Below, one piece after another: positions 7,771 through 19,415 of a DNA stretch of 64,000 bases. Position numbers and translations under genes: made by a program. The stretch's first letter is position 1; each line of letters opens with the position of its first letter. The stretch lies in the NCBI RefSeq assembly GCF_004217445.1, contig NZ_SHKX01000010.1, forward strand, positions 558,001-622,000. The letters run 5' to 3'. The stretch is from Fluviicoccus keumensis (GTDB taxonomy: Bacteria > Pseudomonadota > Gammaproteobacteria > Pseudomonadales > Moraxellaceae). The notes beneath the pieces were generated by a model that worked only from the letters and a program-made list of their open reading frames with translations, made no database searches and was not told where the DNA came from.

Positions 7771-9144
7771 ATGGTTACAGTACGCCGCTTTGGATCACTC
7801 ACCGTCCTGACCATGGCCATCATGCTGGCCGGTTGCAACGGCAATGACCACGACATCGCCGGAGCCTCCCCGACTCCGACCGCCCTCGCCGTCAACACGG
7901 TCACCATTACCCCGTCGCTGGGCCGCATCCAGAACGCCCGGGCAATCATCCGGAATGCCCGCACCGGCGTCGAACTGGCCAATCGCCTGCTTGGAAGCAA
8001 CGGCTCGGTGCAAATGCAGATTCCCAAATCGGTGGATGCCGTTGTTGTGGAAATCAAGACGGATACCGGCAGTCAGTATTTCGACGAAGCCAAGGGCATC
8101 CAGCCGTTGCCCGCCGACTTCCGTATGCGTACCGCGGGCCGCATCAACGGCAATACCCCGCTGGGCGTAACCGTACTGACCGAAGCCGCCGTGCAACTGG
8201 CCGAAGCCTTGCCGGACGGCCTGACCAAACCGGCCAACATCGACAGCGCGCTGGACAAGGTGGGCAAGGCCGTCGGCATCGACAACATCAACCTGCCGCC
8301 AACGCCGATCAGCGCCGACAGCGACTACGCCGCATTGAAAAACACCCCGGCGGACCAGTACGCGTTGCAACTGGCCGGGCTGGTCAAAGCCGCTGCGGAG
8401 CACACCGCATCGCTGACACCGGCCCTGGAGCTGGTCAATTCCCTGGCCAAAGACCTCAGCGACGGCCAGGTGGACGGTAAGGCGGGAGCTGCCGTCATCG
8501 CCAGCCCGCCCTACCCGACCTTACCCCTGGTGTTTGCGGAAGCGTGGAAATTCGGCATGGAAGACGCCCTTGACGCCATGCCTGAAGGTGATCTGAAGAA
8601 TCAGCTGCGCACGGATGTGGTCGACGCCGCCGAGGTCCAGGATGTCACGACCGGACCGGTCGTAACCGATGACACCGACTTCGGCAGCAATGCGGGCAAG
8701 TGGAAGGGCGAAATCTATCTGCTGCCCATCGGAACCCCGCAACTGCCGGATTTTTCGCTGCTCACCCCGATCGGCGCGCTCTATACCAGCGAGATCAATA
8801 TCACGCCGCGTTCGTTTACCGACCCTTTCCCCGGCGTCCCCAGCAATCGCTTCGAATGGTTCGGCGTACGCTACCAGGGGCCGCTGACGATCCAGGCCAC
8901 CGGGGATTACAGTTTCAGCACCCTTAGCGACGACGGCTCCAAGCTCTACATTGATGACCAGTTGATCATCAACAATGACGGGCAGCATGCGCCAAGCTCA
9001 TCCGGCGTCAACACCATCGCCCTGAGCAAGGGCGTGCATACCTTGCGGATTGAATATTTCCAGGGACCGGCCACCCAGATCGCCCTGCAGGTTTACGGCT
9101 ACAAGGCCGGCAGCCCGCAGCAATTGCTCACGCCCGTGCTGTGA
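7771..9144 (+). CDS. Lipoprotein with C-terminal PA14-like domain
   Basis: A 457-residue predicted lipoprotein: positively charged start, hydrophobic segment and lipobox LAGC with Cys22. The middle (about 40-310) is Ala/Leu-rich with no recognised domain. The C-terminal part (about 315-457) looks like a PA14/GLEYA-type beta-sandwich: GDYSFSTLSDDGSKLYIDD, then INNDGQH and VHTLRIEYFQG. PA14 domains usually bind carbohydrate or sit on surface enzymes and adhesins; no catalytic domain is seen here. GGAGG lies 5 bases before the ATG. It interrupts the rib gene block on the opposite strand. Function unknown; surface carbohydrate binding is an inference. Confidence 0.75.
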   Translation: MVTVRRFGSLTVLTMAIMLAGCNGNDHDIAGASPTPTALAVNTVTITPSLGRIQNARAIIRNARTGVELANRLLGSNGSVQMQIPKSVDAVVVEIKTDTGSQYFDEAKGIQPLPADFRMRTAGRINGNTPLGVTVLTEAAVQLAEALPDGLTKPANIDSALDKVGKAVGIDNINLPPTPISADSDYAALKNTPADQYALQLAGLVKAAAEHTASLTPALELVNSLAKDLSDGQVDGKAGAAVIASPPYPTLPLVFAEAWKFGMEDALDAMPEGDLKNQLRTDVVDAAEVQDVTTGPVVTDDTDFGSNAGKWKGEIYLLPIGTPQLPDFSLLTPIGALYTSEINITPRSFTDPFPGVPSNRFEWFGVRYQGPLTIQATGDYSFSTLSDDGSKLYIDDQLIINNDGQHAPSSSGVNTIALSKGVHTLRIEYFQGPATQIALQVYGYKAGSPQQLLTPVL

Positions 9145-9156
9145 GCCGAAACCGGC

Positions 9157-9185
9157 ATGCCGTCCCGGCACTTTCGGGACGGTAT
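9157..9185. terminator. Hairpin after the PA14 lipoprotein gene
   Basis: CCGTCCCG (9160-9167) and CGGGACGG (9175-9182) form a perfect 8-bp stem, extendable by imperfect pairs, starting 15 bases after the stop. There is no T-run after it, so it may be a weak terminator or an mRNA-stabilising 3' hairpin. Confidence 0.4.
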
Positions 9186-9330
9186 GTCCGGCGCTTCACA
9201 GTTCTACAAAACTCATACGGGCAAACACAGTTGGGATATCGTTAGCCAACGACGACGTCACGGAAACATTTGGAAACAGGATGCATAATTATCATGCAAC
9301 ACACGTTTCCCTGAACAAAGGATGAAAGCC

Positions 9331-9705
9331 ATGAACAACCGAACTTTTCCCCTGCTGGCCCTGACCGCACTGCTGGCATCCCAGGCCGCCCTGGCCGGTG
9401 ACAACGGCGCCATCGTCGGTGCGGCGGTCGGCGGTGCGGTCGGCGCGGCCATCGGCCAGCAAACCGGCGGCAAGGACGGCGCCGTCATCGGCGGAGCCAT
9501 TGGCGGCGCGACCGGCGCGGCATTAGGCTCCAACAGCAAGCCAAAGCAAAGCTCCACCCGCACTGTCGTGGTTCACGATCAGGTTCCGCAAAAGACCGTG
9601 GTTTATGTCCGCGACGGGCGGGATCGTGATTATTATGACGATGATCATCATGACAATGGCCGCCATCGCGGACACCACAAGCATCACCACCACGATCGCG
9701 ACTGA
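9331..9705 (+). CDS. Exported glycine-zipper protein with His/Asp-rich tail
   Basis: A 124-residue protein: signal peptide (1-22, ending AALA), a glycine-zipper membrane-inserting segment (about 26-68, repeats of GAAVGGAVGAAIG type), and a C-terminal tail very rich in His, Asp and Arg (residues about 95-124, including HHKHHHHDRD). Glycine-zipper outer-membrane proteins are common but of unclear function; the tail suggests metal binding, which is inference. The ATG at 9331 is preferred over the in-frame ATG at 9322 because the AAAGGA site abuts the first but is well spaced from the second. It converges with ribD, 27 bases away. Confidence 0.75.
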   Translation: MNNRTFPLLALTALLASQAALAGDNGAIVGAAVGGAVGAAIGQQTGGKDGAVIGGAIGGATGAALGSNSKPKQSSTRTVVVHDQVPQKTVVYVRDGRDRDYYDDDHHDNGRHRGHHKHHHHDRD

Positions 9706-9732
9706 CCTGCTAGCCGAAGGGGCAGCCCCCCT

Positions 9733-10830
9733 TCATGCTTGCGCGGCGGGACGCGCCAATATACGGATATCCGCGCCGATATTTCGGACATCGCGGATAT
9801 CCAGGCGTTTTTGTCCCGCCATGTGTTCAATCGGCAAGGCCATCAGCGGCCTGCCCAGACTGCCCAGCAACGTCGGCGCCAGATAAAGCACCAGTTCGTC
9901 CACCACTCCCGCCTGCAGGAATGCCCCGGCCAGGGTCGCTCCGGCTTCCACCAGCACCTCATTGGCCCCCTGCGCCGCCAGCCGCTGCAACAGTCCCGGA
10001 AGATCTCCGTGGGGTAATCGCCAGACTTCCGCACCCAACGCCGTCAGCGCCTGCGCCCGGCCGTCATCCGCGTCCGGAGACGCCACGACGATGACCTTGG
10101 TGTTTGCCTTCAGTACTTTTGCGGTCAACGGAGTCCGTAACCGCGAATCCAGAATGACCCGCCAAGGCTGCACCGGCTCTCCGTAATGCCACCCGGTCCA
10201 CTCCTCCGGGCGAATATCAAGCGCCGGATCGTCGGCCAGCACTGTGCCAATGCCGGTAATGATGGCGCTGCTCATCGCCCGCCATTTCTGGACATCGCGA
10301 CGCGCGTCCGGGCCGGTAATCCATTTCGACTCCCCGGAGGGCATGCCGGTGCGGCCATCCAGGCTCCCCGCCATTTTCAACCGCACCCAGGGTATGCCCC
10401 CGGCCATACGGCGCAAGAAACCGGGGTTGAGCACCTGTGCTTCCGCCTCCAGAACTCCGGTCGCGGTAGCGATGCCCGCCGCCTCCAGCATTTGCCGTCC
10501 CTTGCCGCCGACGAGGGGATTGGAATCCAGACCGGCCATGACCACCCGCGCAACTCCGGCAGCGATCAGCGCCTCCGCGCACGGCGGGGTGCGGCCAAAA
10601 TGCGCGCAGGGCTCCAGCGTGACAAAGGCCGTGGCTCCGCGCGCCCGCTCTCCGGCCTGCCGGAGCGCAAACACCTCGGCATGCGGCTGCCCGGTGCGGG
10701 GGTGAAAGCCCTCGCCCACGACCTCTCCGTCGCGCACGATGACACACCCGACCCGGGGATTCGGCTGGGTGGTATACAGCCCTTCGCGCGCCAGTTGCAG
10801 CGCGCGCGCCATCCAGCGGTGGTCAGTCAC
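9733..10830 (-). CDS. ribD: Bifunctional riboflavin deaminase/reductase RibD
   Basis: RibD deaminates the pyrimidine produced by GTP cyclohydrolase II and then reduces its ribosyl chain with NADPH. The 365-residue product has the cytidine-deaminase-like zinc site PHAEVFAL and EPCAHFGRTPPC (residues about 47-88), then the RibD C-terminal reductase domain from about residue 145 (WVRLKMAGSLDGR, GIGTVLADDPAL, EAGATLAGAF). The GTG at 10830 overlaps the nrdR stop by 8 bases, has a GGGGA site, and gives the typical start with MARALQLAREG nearby; the upstream in-frame ATG at 10854 lies further inside nrdR. Confidence 0.95.
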   Translation of the reverse strand: MTDHRWMARALQLAREGLYTTQPNPRVGCVIVRDGEVVGEGFHPRTGQPHAEVFALRQAGERARGATAFVTLEPCAHFGRTPPCAEALIAAGVARVVMAGLDSNPLVGGKGRQMLEAAGIATATGVLEAEAQVLNPGFLRRMAGGIPWVRLKMAGSLDGRTGMPSGESKWITGPDARRDVQKWRAMSSAIITGIGTVLADDPALDIRPEEWTGWHYGEPVQPWRVILDSRLRTPLTAKVLKANTKVIVVASPDADDGRAQALTALGAEVWRLPHGDLPGLLQRLAAQGANEVLVEAGATLAGAFLQAGVVDELVLYLAPTLLGSLGRPLMALPIEHMAGQKRLDIRDVRNIGADIRILARPAAQA

Positions 10831-11296
10831 GGGACTTGTCCCCGTCCGGCGCATTCAAACGGTCGATTTCCGCCTTGAATGCCGCCACATCCTGAAAGTC
10901 GCGATAGACCGACGCAAAGCGGACATAGGCCACCTGATCCAGACGGCGCAGGGCCTCCATGACCAGCTCCCCGATCAGCCGGGACTTCACTTCCCGCTCG
11001 CCGGTCGCGCGCAGCTGGTGCAGGATGTGCTGGATGGCGCTGTCGATCTGCTCGATGCTGACCGGGCGTTTCTGCAAGGCGTGCAGCATGCTGCGGCGCA
11101 GCTTCTCTTCATCAAAGGGCACGCGGCTGCCATCGGACTTGATCACGCGCGGCGTGACCAGCTCGGCGGTTTCAAAGGTGGTGAAGCGTTCATTGCAGAC
11201 CGGGCACTCGCGGCGGCGGCGCACTTGCTCGCCTTCGGCAACCAGACGGGAGTCAATCACCTTGGTATCCGCGGCGCGGCAAAAGGGGCAATGCAT
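10823..11296 (-). CDS. nrdR: Transcriptional repressor NrdR
   Basis: NrdR is the zinc- and ATP/dATP-binding repressor of ribonucleotide reductase genes. The 157-residue protein begins MHCPFC and has the four zinc-ribbon cysteines (C3, C6 and the ECPVC pair), the RRRRECPVCNERFTTFE segment, then an ATP-cone domain (VIKSDGSRVPFDEEKLRRS). It directly precedes and overlaps ribD, a conserved order in proteobacteria. No NrdR box was searched for elsewhere, since no nrd genes are in the window. Confidence 0.97.
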   Translation of the reverse strand: MHCPFCRAADTKVIDSRLVAEGEQVRRRRECPVCNERFTTFETAELVTPRVIKSDGSRVPFDEEKLRRSMLHALQKRPVSIEQIDSAIQHILHQLRATGEREVKSRLIGELVMEALRRLDQVAYVRFASVYRDFQDVAAFKAEIDRLNAPDGDKSRD

Positions 11297-11360
11297 GTCG
11301 GACTCCGGAAATCGAAAATGACGGATTCTGCTCCGCCGGGTGCTAAATTGACAAGCAGCG

Positions 11361-12152
11361 TCATTGTTGCTCGGGAGGCCAGTAACCATAACGTAAATCA
11401 TCATTAAAGCCCTCGATGGACTTCATATCCGATGAAAATGCGGCTGTCGTCAATCCTGGCTTAAATAGCGGAGGATTTATCGAGGTCAGTGGACGGGGCA
11501 GCAACTTGATGATTTCCGGATGGAATAATGGTGGCTCCGGATCAATGGGCTCCAACTGAATCCTGACCGTTATCTGTTGCATCCCATCGAGATAACCTGG
11601 ACCTGCAAACTCCTTAATTGGCAATACCCGTACACCCTTGGCCAGACAGAAGCCCGGCCGGTGAGAATTATCAGACTCGGAGTCAGACGATATATATCTT
11701 ACCTGTCCTGGGAAACAACCAATTTCATGTCCGGGTGTACGATCCAGATAGTTAGCAAAATAAAGCTTTTTACCCAGTTCGGAAAGATGATAGACGGTCG
11801 TTCGCTGACCAGTATCAAATCGGTATTCTTCATTTTCCGTGATTAATCCGGCCGCCTTGAATGCATCGCAATGGATACACTCGCTATCAGCCTCAGAGCG
11901 CTCACAGGACGACAAGCCATTGGTTTGCTTGACCCAATGAGTTACAGGAATTCGATTGCCGGCGGGGAAATCGCCTGCGCTGACACATACGAAAAAGTTA
12001 TCCGAAAGAAGCGAATCATAAGCTGCTTGAATTCGCGGCAAATACACAGTCCTCGCCACGTAATACCGCCAAAGTTCCCAAACACCATATCCAGCCATCA
12101 CTGTCAAAACCATTGCCGTTGTAAACGAAGTAATCCGTGGAGAGCGCGACAT
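11361..12152 (-). CDS. Orphan membrane-anchored protein, AT-rich
   Basis: A 263-residue protein not recognised. It has one N-terminal membrane segment (about residues 9-26) followed by a probably periplasmic region with eight cysteines, several in close pairs (FFVCVSAGD; CERSEADSECIHCDAF; EIGCFPG; GFCLAKG), so disulfides are likely. The ATG at 12152 has a GAGGG site. Three sampled 60-base lines (11401, 11641, 11821) have 29, 30 and 28 G+C, about 48%, while a neighbouring line in ribD/nrdR has 41 of 60. This base composition and the lack of any recognised family suggest acquisition by transfer. It sits between nrdR and the YtfL-type gene, all on the same strand. Confidence 0.6.
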   Translation of the reverse strand: MSRSPRITSFTTAMVLTVMAGYGVWELWRYYVARTVYLPRIQAAYDSLLSDNFFVCVSAGDFPAGNRIPVTHWVKQTNGLSSCERSEADSECIHCDAFKAAGLITENEEYRFDTGQRTTVYHLSELGKKLYFANYLDRTPGHEIGCFPGQVRYISSDSESDNSHRPGFCLAKGVRVLPIKEFAGPGYLDGMQQITVRIQLEPIDPEPPLFHPEIIKLLPRPLTSINPPLFKPGLTTAAFSSDMKSIEGFNDDLRYGYWPPEQQ

Positions 12153-12190
12153 CAAAGTTTTCCCTCAAAATAATCATGAATTTTTCCGAT

Positions 12191-13492
12191 TTAATCAGAC
12201 TGACCACTCAAGCGGGTCACCAGCACCTGATCAATCCGGTAGTTGTCGATATCCACCACTTCGAATTTGTACCCCGCAAATTCGACGCTGTCGGTGCGCT
12301 TGGGAATTTTCTTCAGCTGGAACATCAGGAACCCCGCTACGGTCTGGTACTGCTCCTCATGCGGCAACGCATCAAGATCCAACGCCCGTTTCAGGTCCTC
12401 CACCGGCGTCACGCCGTCAACCAGCCAGGAATGCTCATCGCGTCGCACAATCTGCTCTTCGGTAAACGGACTGACCAGATCGCCCATCAGCGTCTTCATC
12501 ACATCGTTGAGCGTGACAATGCCCACCACCAGCGCATATTCATTCAGGATGAGCGCCAGATCCTGGTTGGTGACCTTGAAACGCTCCAGCAGTTCGGACA
12601 GCGTCAGGGTGTCAGGAATGGCGAGAATATTCTTCACCACCAGTTCGCGGTTAAGGGAAATCGCCTGCTGGTTCAGGGTGCGCTTCAGGATATCTTTCGA
12701 CTCCACGAAGCCCACCACTGAATCAATATGGTCATCGCAGACCAGGAATTTGGAGTGCGGGTGGTCAGAAATCTTGGCTTTCAGCTGCTGATCATCATCC
12801 TGCAAGCGCAGGAACACCACGCTGTCGCGCGGGGTCATGGCAAAAGTAACGGTGCGGGTGTCCAGTTCGAACACATTCTCGATCAGGTGCTGTTCCTGTT
12901 TGTGCAGCGCTCCGGACGCGGTTCCGGCATCCACCATCGCCGAAACATCATCAAAGGTGATGCGGTCCTCGCGATTGATCTGGATACCCAGCAACCCGAA
13001 CAAGCCGGTGGCGATGCCGTCATACATCAACACCACCGGCTTCAGCACCGCCAGGCAGAAGCCGATCGGCTTCACCACCAGCACCGCCACCTGCTCCGGC
13101 CAGGTCATCGCCAGCCGCTTCGGCATCAGGTCGGCAAAGATGATGAACAGCGAGGTCACCAGCAGGAAGGACAGCAACAACCCGGCGGTATCTATCCACG
13201 GCGCGGGGCCGAACAGGCTGTGCAATCCCGACGCCAGGAACGGCGACAGCGCCTGTTCGCCGACGATACCGCCCAGAATGGCGATGGCGTTCAGCGCCAC
13301 CTGCACCACCGTGAAAAAGATGCCCGGCTGTTCCTGCAAGGCCAGCACCCTTCCTGCCCGGGCATCTCCCGCCTCGATCATTTGCTGCAGGCGGATGCGG
13401 CGGGCGGAAGCCAGGCCGATTTCGGCGAAAGAGAAGAAGGCGCTGACAATGACCAGGAAGGCGATCACCAGCAGGTTCTGGAAGAGGCTCAT
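12191..13492 (-). CDS. CNNM/CorC-family membrane protein, YtfL (PaeA)-like
   Basis: A 433-residue inner-membrane protein: CNNM/DUF21 transmembrane domain (residues 1-190, about four helices; SAFFSFAEIGLAS and TVVQVALNAIAILGG), two CBS domains (about 205-335; MTPRDSVVFL and LNEYALVVGIVTLNDVM), and a CorC/HlyC transporter-associated domain ending KFEVVDIDNYRIDQVLVTRL. It matches E. coli YtfL (PaeA), reported as a putrescine/cadaverine exporter, over its whole length, so that role is more likely than hemolysin or Mg/Co efflux. The ATG at 13492 aligns with YtfL; an in-frame ATG at 13519 is also possible. Confidence 0.88.
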   Translation of the reverse strand: MSLFQNLLVIAFLVIVSAFFSFAEIGLASARRIRLQQMIEAGDARAGRVLALQEQPGIFFTVVQVALNAIAILGGIVGEQALSPFLASGLHSLFGPAPWIDTAGLLLSFLLVTSLFIIFADLMPKRLAMTWPEQVAVLVVKPIGFCLAVLKPVVLMYDGIATGLFGLLGIQINREDRITFDDVSAMVDAGTASGALHKQEQHLIENVFELDTRTVTFAMTPRDSVVFLRLQDDDQQLKAKISDHPHSKFLVCDDHIDSVVGFVESKDILKRTLNQQAISLNRELVVKNILAIPDTLTLSELLERFKVTNQDLALILNEYALVVGIVTLNDVMKTLMGDLVSPFTEEQIVRRDEHSWLVDGVTPVEDLKRALDLDALPHEEQYQTVAGFLMFQLKKIPKRTDSVEFAGYKFEVVDIDNYRIDQVLVTRLSGQSD

Positions 13493-13541
13493 GGGAGCAT
13501 GCAACGCCGGGGGCGTCATCCTCGGTTTCAGGGGTCCGGCT

Positions 13542-13570
13542 ACTATACGCCGCCCCTATGACGGTAGCAA
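13542..13570 (-). promoter_or_regulatory. Sigma-70-type promoter for the YtfL-like gene
   Basis: On the minus strand TTGCTA (13565-13570) and TATAGT (13542-13547) are 17 bases apart. The -35 overlaps the T-run of the greA terminator. Predicted transcription starts near 13535, leaving a leader of about 43 bases to the ATG at 13492. Confidence 0.55.
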
Positions 13571-13605
13571 AAAAGCCAAAGGGCAGGATTGCCGCCCTGC
13601 CCTTT
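13569..13605 (-). terminator. Intrinsic terminator after greA
   Basis: On the minus strand the stem AAAGGGCAG/CTGCCCTTT (13597-13605 and 13578-13586), loop of 10 bases, is followed by GGC and TTTTTT. It lies 25 bases after the greA stop and separates the carAB-greA unit from the next gene. Confidence 0.8.
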
Positions 13606-13630
13606 GCCGGATTGACACGCGATTGCGGAA

Positions 13631-14106
13631 TTACTCGTAACGCACTTCCGCGATCTCGTACTCCACCTGGCCGGCGGGCGTCTGGATGACGACGGTATCG
13701 CCTTCCTCCTTGCCGATCAGACCGCGCGCAATCGGTGAATTCACCGAGATCTTGCCGATCTTCAGGTCCGCCTCGTCATCGCCGACGATCTGGTAGGTCT
13801 TGGTTTCACCGTTGGCGACATTCTCGATGTCGACGGTGACGCCGAAGATCACCTTGCCGGTTTGCGGCATCTTGGAAATATCAATGATCTGGGCATTGGA
13901 CAGCTTGCCCTCGATTTCCTGGATACGGCCTTCGGCAAAGCTCTGCTGCTCGCGGGCGGCATGGTACTCGGCGTTTTCCTTGAGATCGCCGTGGGCGCGC
14001 GCCTCGGCAATGGCTGCCGTGATGCGCGGACGCACCACGTTCTTCAGGTTATCCAGCTCCTTGCGCAGGGCTTCCGCCCCGCCAACCGTCATCGGGACGC
14101 GTACCA

Positions 14107-14107
<1 letters not shown>
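13631..14107 (-). CDS. greA: Transcription elongation factor GreA
   Basis: GreA rescues backtracked RNA polymerase by stimulating transcript cleavage. The 158-residue protein (same length as E. coli GreA) has the N-terminal coiled coil with the acidic tip AHGDLKENAEYHAAREQQ and the C-terminal FKBP-like domain with IVGDDEADLK, ISVNSPIARGLIGKEEGD. Its ATG shares one base with the carB stop (TAATG), so it is translationally coupled to carB. The carA-carB-greA order is known in other beta- and gammaproteobacteria. Confidence 0.97.
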
Positions 14108-17325
<3,218 letters not shown>

Positions 17326-17353
17326 GATTCCGCCCTAAGATTTTTTAACGCCA

Positions 17354-17406
17354 CCCTCTCGCCGGGAACTCCCTCCCCCGGTGTGGGAGAGGGCTGGGGA
17401 GAGGGG
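17354..17406. repeat. CCCTCTCC-type palindromic repeat between carA and carB
   Basis: The 89-base gap between carA and carB holds a chain of CCCTCTC and GAGAGGG arms (CCCTCTC at 17354-17360, GAGAGGG at 17387-17393, GGGGAGAGGGG at 17396-17406). A shorter perfect palindrome of the same words occurs at 25778-25800. Such repeats are dispersed in many betaproteobacterial and xanthomonad genomes. Confidence 0.6.
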
Positions 17407-17414
17407 TATAAACT

Positions 17415-18545
17415 TTACTTCCGCGCCTGCATCAGTTCGATGAAGTGATCGAACAGGCCGTCCGCATCGTGCGGGCCGGGGCTGGCTTCGGGGTGACCCT
17501 GGAAACTGAACGCCGGCTTGTCGGTGCGGTGGATGCCCTGCAGCGAACCGTCGAACAGCGACTTGTGCGTGGCGCGCAGGTTGGCGGGCAAGGTCGCCTC
17601 ATCGGCGGCAAAACCGTGGTTCTGGCTGGTGATCATCACGCGGCCAGTTTCCAGGTCCTGCACCGGATGGTTGGCGCCGTGGTGGCCGAACTTCATCTTC
17701 AGCGTCTTGGCGCCGGAGGCCAGCGCCAGCAGCTGGTGGCCCAGGCAGATGCCAAAGACGGGGATGTCGGTTTCCAGGAAAGCGCGGATCGCCTCGATGG
17801 CGTAGGTGCAGGGCTCGGGGTCGCCGGGGCCGTTGGACAGGAAGATGCCGTCCGGGTTCAGCGCCAGCACGTCCTTGGCCGGGGTCTGGGCAGGCACCAC
17901 GGTCACGTCGCAGCCGCGATCGACCAGCATGCGCAGGATGTTGCGCTTGACGCCGAAGTCATAGGCGACAACCTTGAATTTTGGAGCGGCGGCCGGGGTA
18001 ACATGGCCCTTGCCCAGCTGCCAGCTGCCTTCGGTCCAACGGTAGCTTTCGCTCACGGACACCACCTTGGCCAGATCAGCGCCCTTCAGGCCGGGGAACT
18101 CACGGGCCTTGGCCAGCGCGGCTTCCTCGCTGAGGTCGTCACCGGCCATGATGCAGCCGTTCTGCGCGCCCTTTTCACGCAAGATGCGGGTCAGGCGGCG
18201 GGTGTCGATATCGGCGATGCCGACAATGCCGTGGCGGCGCAGGTAATCGCTGAGCGATTCCTCGTTGCGGAAGCTGCTGGGAATCATCGACAGATCGCGG
18301 ATGATCAGACCGGCCGCCCAGAGCTTGGCGGCTTCCTCATCTTCGCTGTTGATGCCGGTGTTGCCGATATGGGGATACGTCAGGGTGACGATTTGCTGGC
18401 AATAGGAGGGGTCGGTGAGAATTTCCTGATAGCCGGTCAGGGCCGTGTTGAAAACCACTTCACCGCTGGTGCTGCTATCGGCACCAATGGAAATACCCCG
18501 GAAGATGCTGCCATCGGCAAGGGCGAGAATGGCGGGCTTACGCAA
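17415..18545 (-). CDS. carA: Carbamoyl-phosphate synthase, small (glutaminase) subunit
   Basis: CarA hydrolyses glutamine and passes ammonia to CarB. The 376-residue protein has the N-terminal CPSase domain (EVVFNTALTGYQEILTDPSY) and a class I glutamine amidotransferase domain with the nucleophile in FGICLGHQLLALA and the catalytic His-Glu in SFQGHPEASPGP. The start is placed at TTG 18545: GGAGG lies 5 bases upstream and the next residues align with the start of E. coli CarA (a gene also reported to use UUG). Upstream in-frame codons run into the leader and give non-conserved, Arg-rich residues. Confidence 0.95.
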   Translation of the reverse strand: MRKPAILALADGSIFRGISIGADSSTSGEVVFNTALTGYQEILTDPSYCQQIVTLTYPHIGNTGINSEDEEAAKLWAAGLIIRDLSMIPSSFRNEESLSDYLRRHGIVGIADIDTRRLTRILREKGAQNGCIMAGDDLSEEAALAKAREFPGLKGADLAKVVSVSESYRWTEGSWQLGKGHVTPAAAPKFKVVAYDFGVKRNILRMLVDRGCDVTVVPAQTPAKDVLALNPDGIFLSNGPGDPEPCTYAIEAIRAFLETDIPVFGICLGHQLLALASGAKTLKMKFGHHGANHPVQDLETGRVMITSQNHGFAADEATLPANLRATHKSLFDGSLQGIHRTDKPAFSFQGHPEASPGPHDADGLFDHFIELMQARK

Positions 18546-18720
18546 AAGAACCTCCGCACGGAACTGGGACAGACGCAGGCGTTTGCAGGGCCGTGTCGGG
18601 CGACGCCTGCAAAAAAGCGAGACAGACCTAGACTCAACGGTGATGGTGATCGCCGCTGTCCCTGAATCTTCTCGCTTGCAAATGCCGCGGATTTTACGCA
18701 AAGACGGGCGAAAAGTCCAA
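18546..18720 (-). promoter_or_regulatory. carA promoter and structured leader
   Basis: On the minus strand TTGGAC (18715-18720) and TAAAAT (18691-18696) are 18 bases apart, a moderate promoter giving a leader of about 140 bases. In the leader GCAGGCGT (18603-18610) and ACGCCTGC (18575-18582) form a perfect 8-bp stem with a 20-base loop, preceded by a T6 run. A T-run before rather than after the stem does not make a terminator, but a long structured leader at carA is where pyrimidine or arginine control could act. Confidence 0.4.
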
Positions 18721-18853
18721 CGGCGGCGCAAGAAAACGCGCGCGCGACCATGGAACGATCGTACCGCCCGGACAGGACTTGTATCCCCGGCGCGGGCTGT
18801 GCATAGTCAGCCCTCCATGTGTTTGTCCAACCCCTGTTCCCAGGAAGCTGTCC

Positions 18854-19369
18854 ATGTCCGGAAAACTTGAAACTCTGCTGGAAAATGTGATGTTCCACAG
18901 CCGCTGGTTGCTGGCGCCCTTCTATCTGAGCCTGATCGGCTGCATCCTGATCCTGCTGGTCGGCCTTTTTCAGGAAATCGGGGAAATTTTTCACCACCTG
19001 ATGGCGGGAGAAGGAAACCTGATCATCGGGGTGCTGAATGTGGTCGATGTCACCATGGTCGCCAACCTGATGGTCATCGTGATTTTCAGCGGCTACGAGA
19101 ATTTTGTGTCGCGACTGGACGTGGCGCACGAATCCGAAGACAAGCCCAGCTGGATGGGCAAGGTGACCTACTCCGACCTGAAACTGAAACTGATCGGTTC
19201 CATTGTTGCCATTTCGGCCATTGAATTGCTGAAGGCCTTCGTCAACATCAAGTCCACCAGCCACGAGGAAATTGCCTGGCTGATGGGGCTGCATGGCATG
19301 TTCCTGATTTCGGGCGTACTGTTTGCGGTGATGGACCGCATCGCCAACGGGGGAAAAGAAAGCCACTGA
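18854..19369 (+). CDS. YqhA/UPF0114 family membrane protein
   Basis: A 171-residue inner-membrane protein of the TIGR00645 (YqhA) family, function unknown. It has about four transmembrane helices and the family landmarks SRWLLAPFYLSL near the N-terminus, the acidic FQEIGEIF, the central MVIVIFSGYENFVSRLDV and KLIGSIVAISAIELLK. The ATG at 18854 has an AGGAAG site 7 bases away. It is divergent from carA, with about 308 bases between them that also hold the carA promoter; convergent with the next gene. Confidence 0.88.
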   Translation: MSGKLETLLENVMFHSRWLLAPFYLSLIGCILILLVGLFQEIGEIFHHLMAGEGNLIIGVLNVVDVTMVANLMVIVIFSGYENFVSRLDVAHESEDKPSWMGKVTYSDLKLKLIGSIVAISAIELLKAFVNIKSTSHEEIAWLMGLHGMFLISGVLFAVMDRIANGGKESH

Positions 19370-19415
19370 AACCCGGTTCCCCGGCGGCACGCGCCCGCCG
19401 GGGGACCGGAAATCG

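Noticed and set aside
12191..13492. Hemolysin annotation for the CNNM/CBS gene
   Set aside because: The full-length match is to YtfL/PaeA-type membrane proteins; the hemolysin label comes from an old family name.
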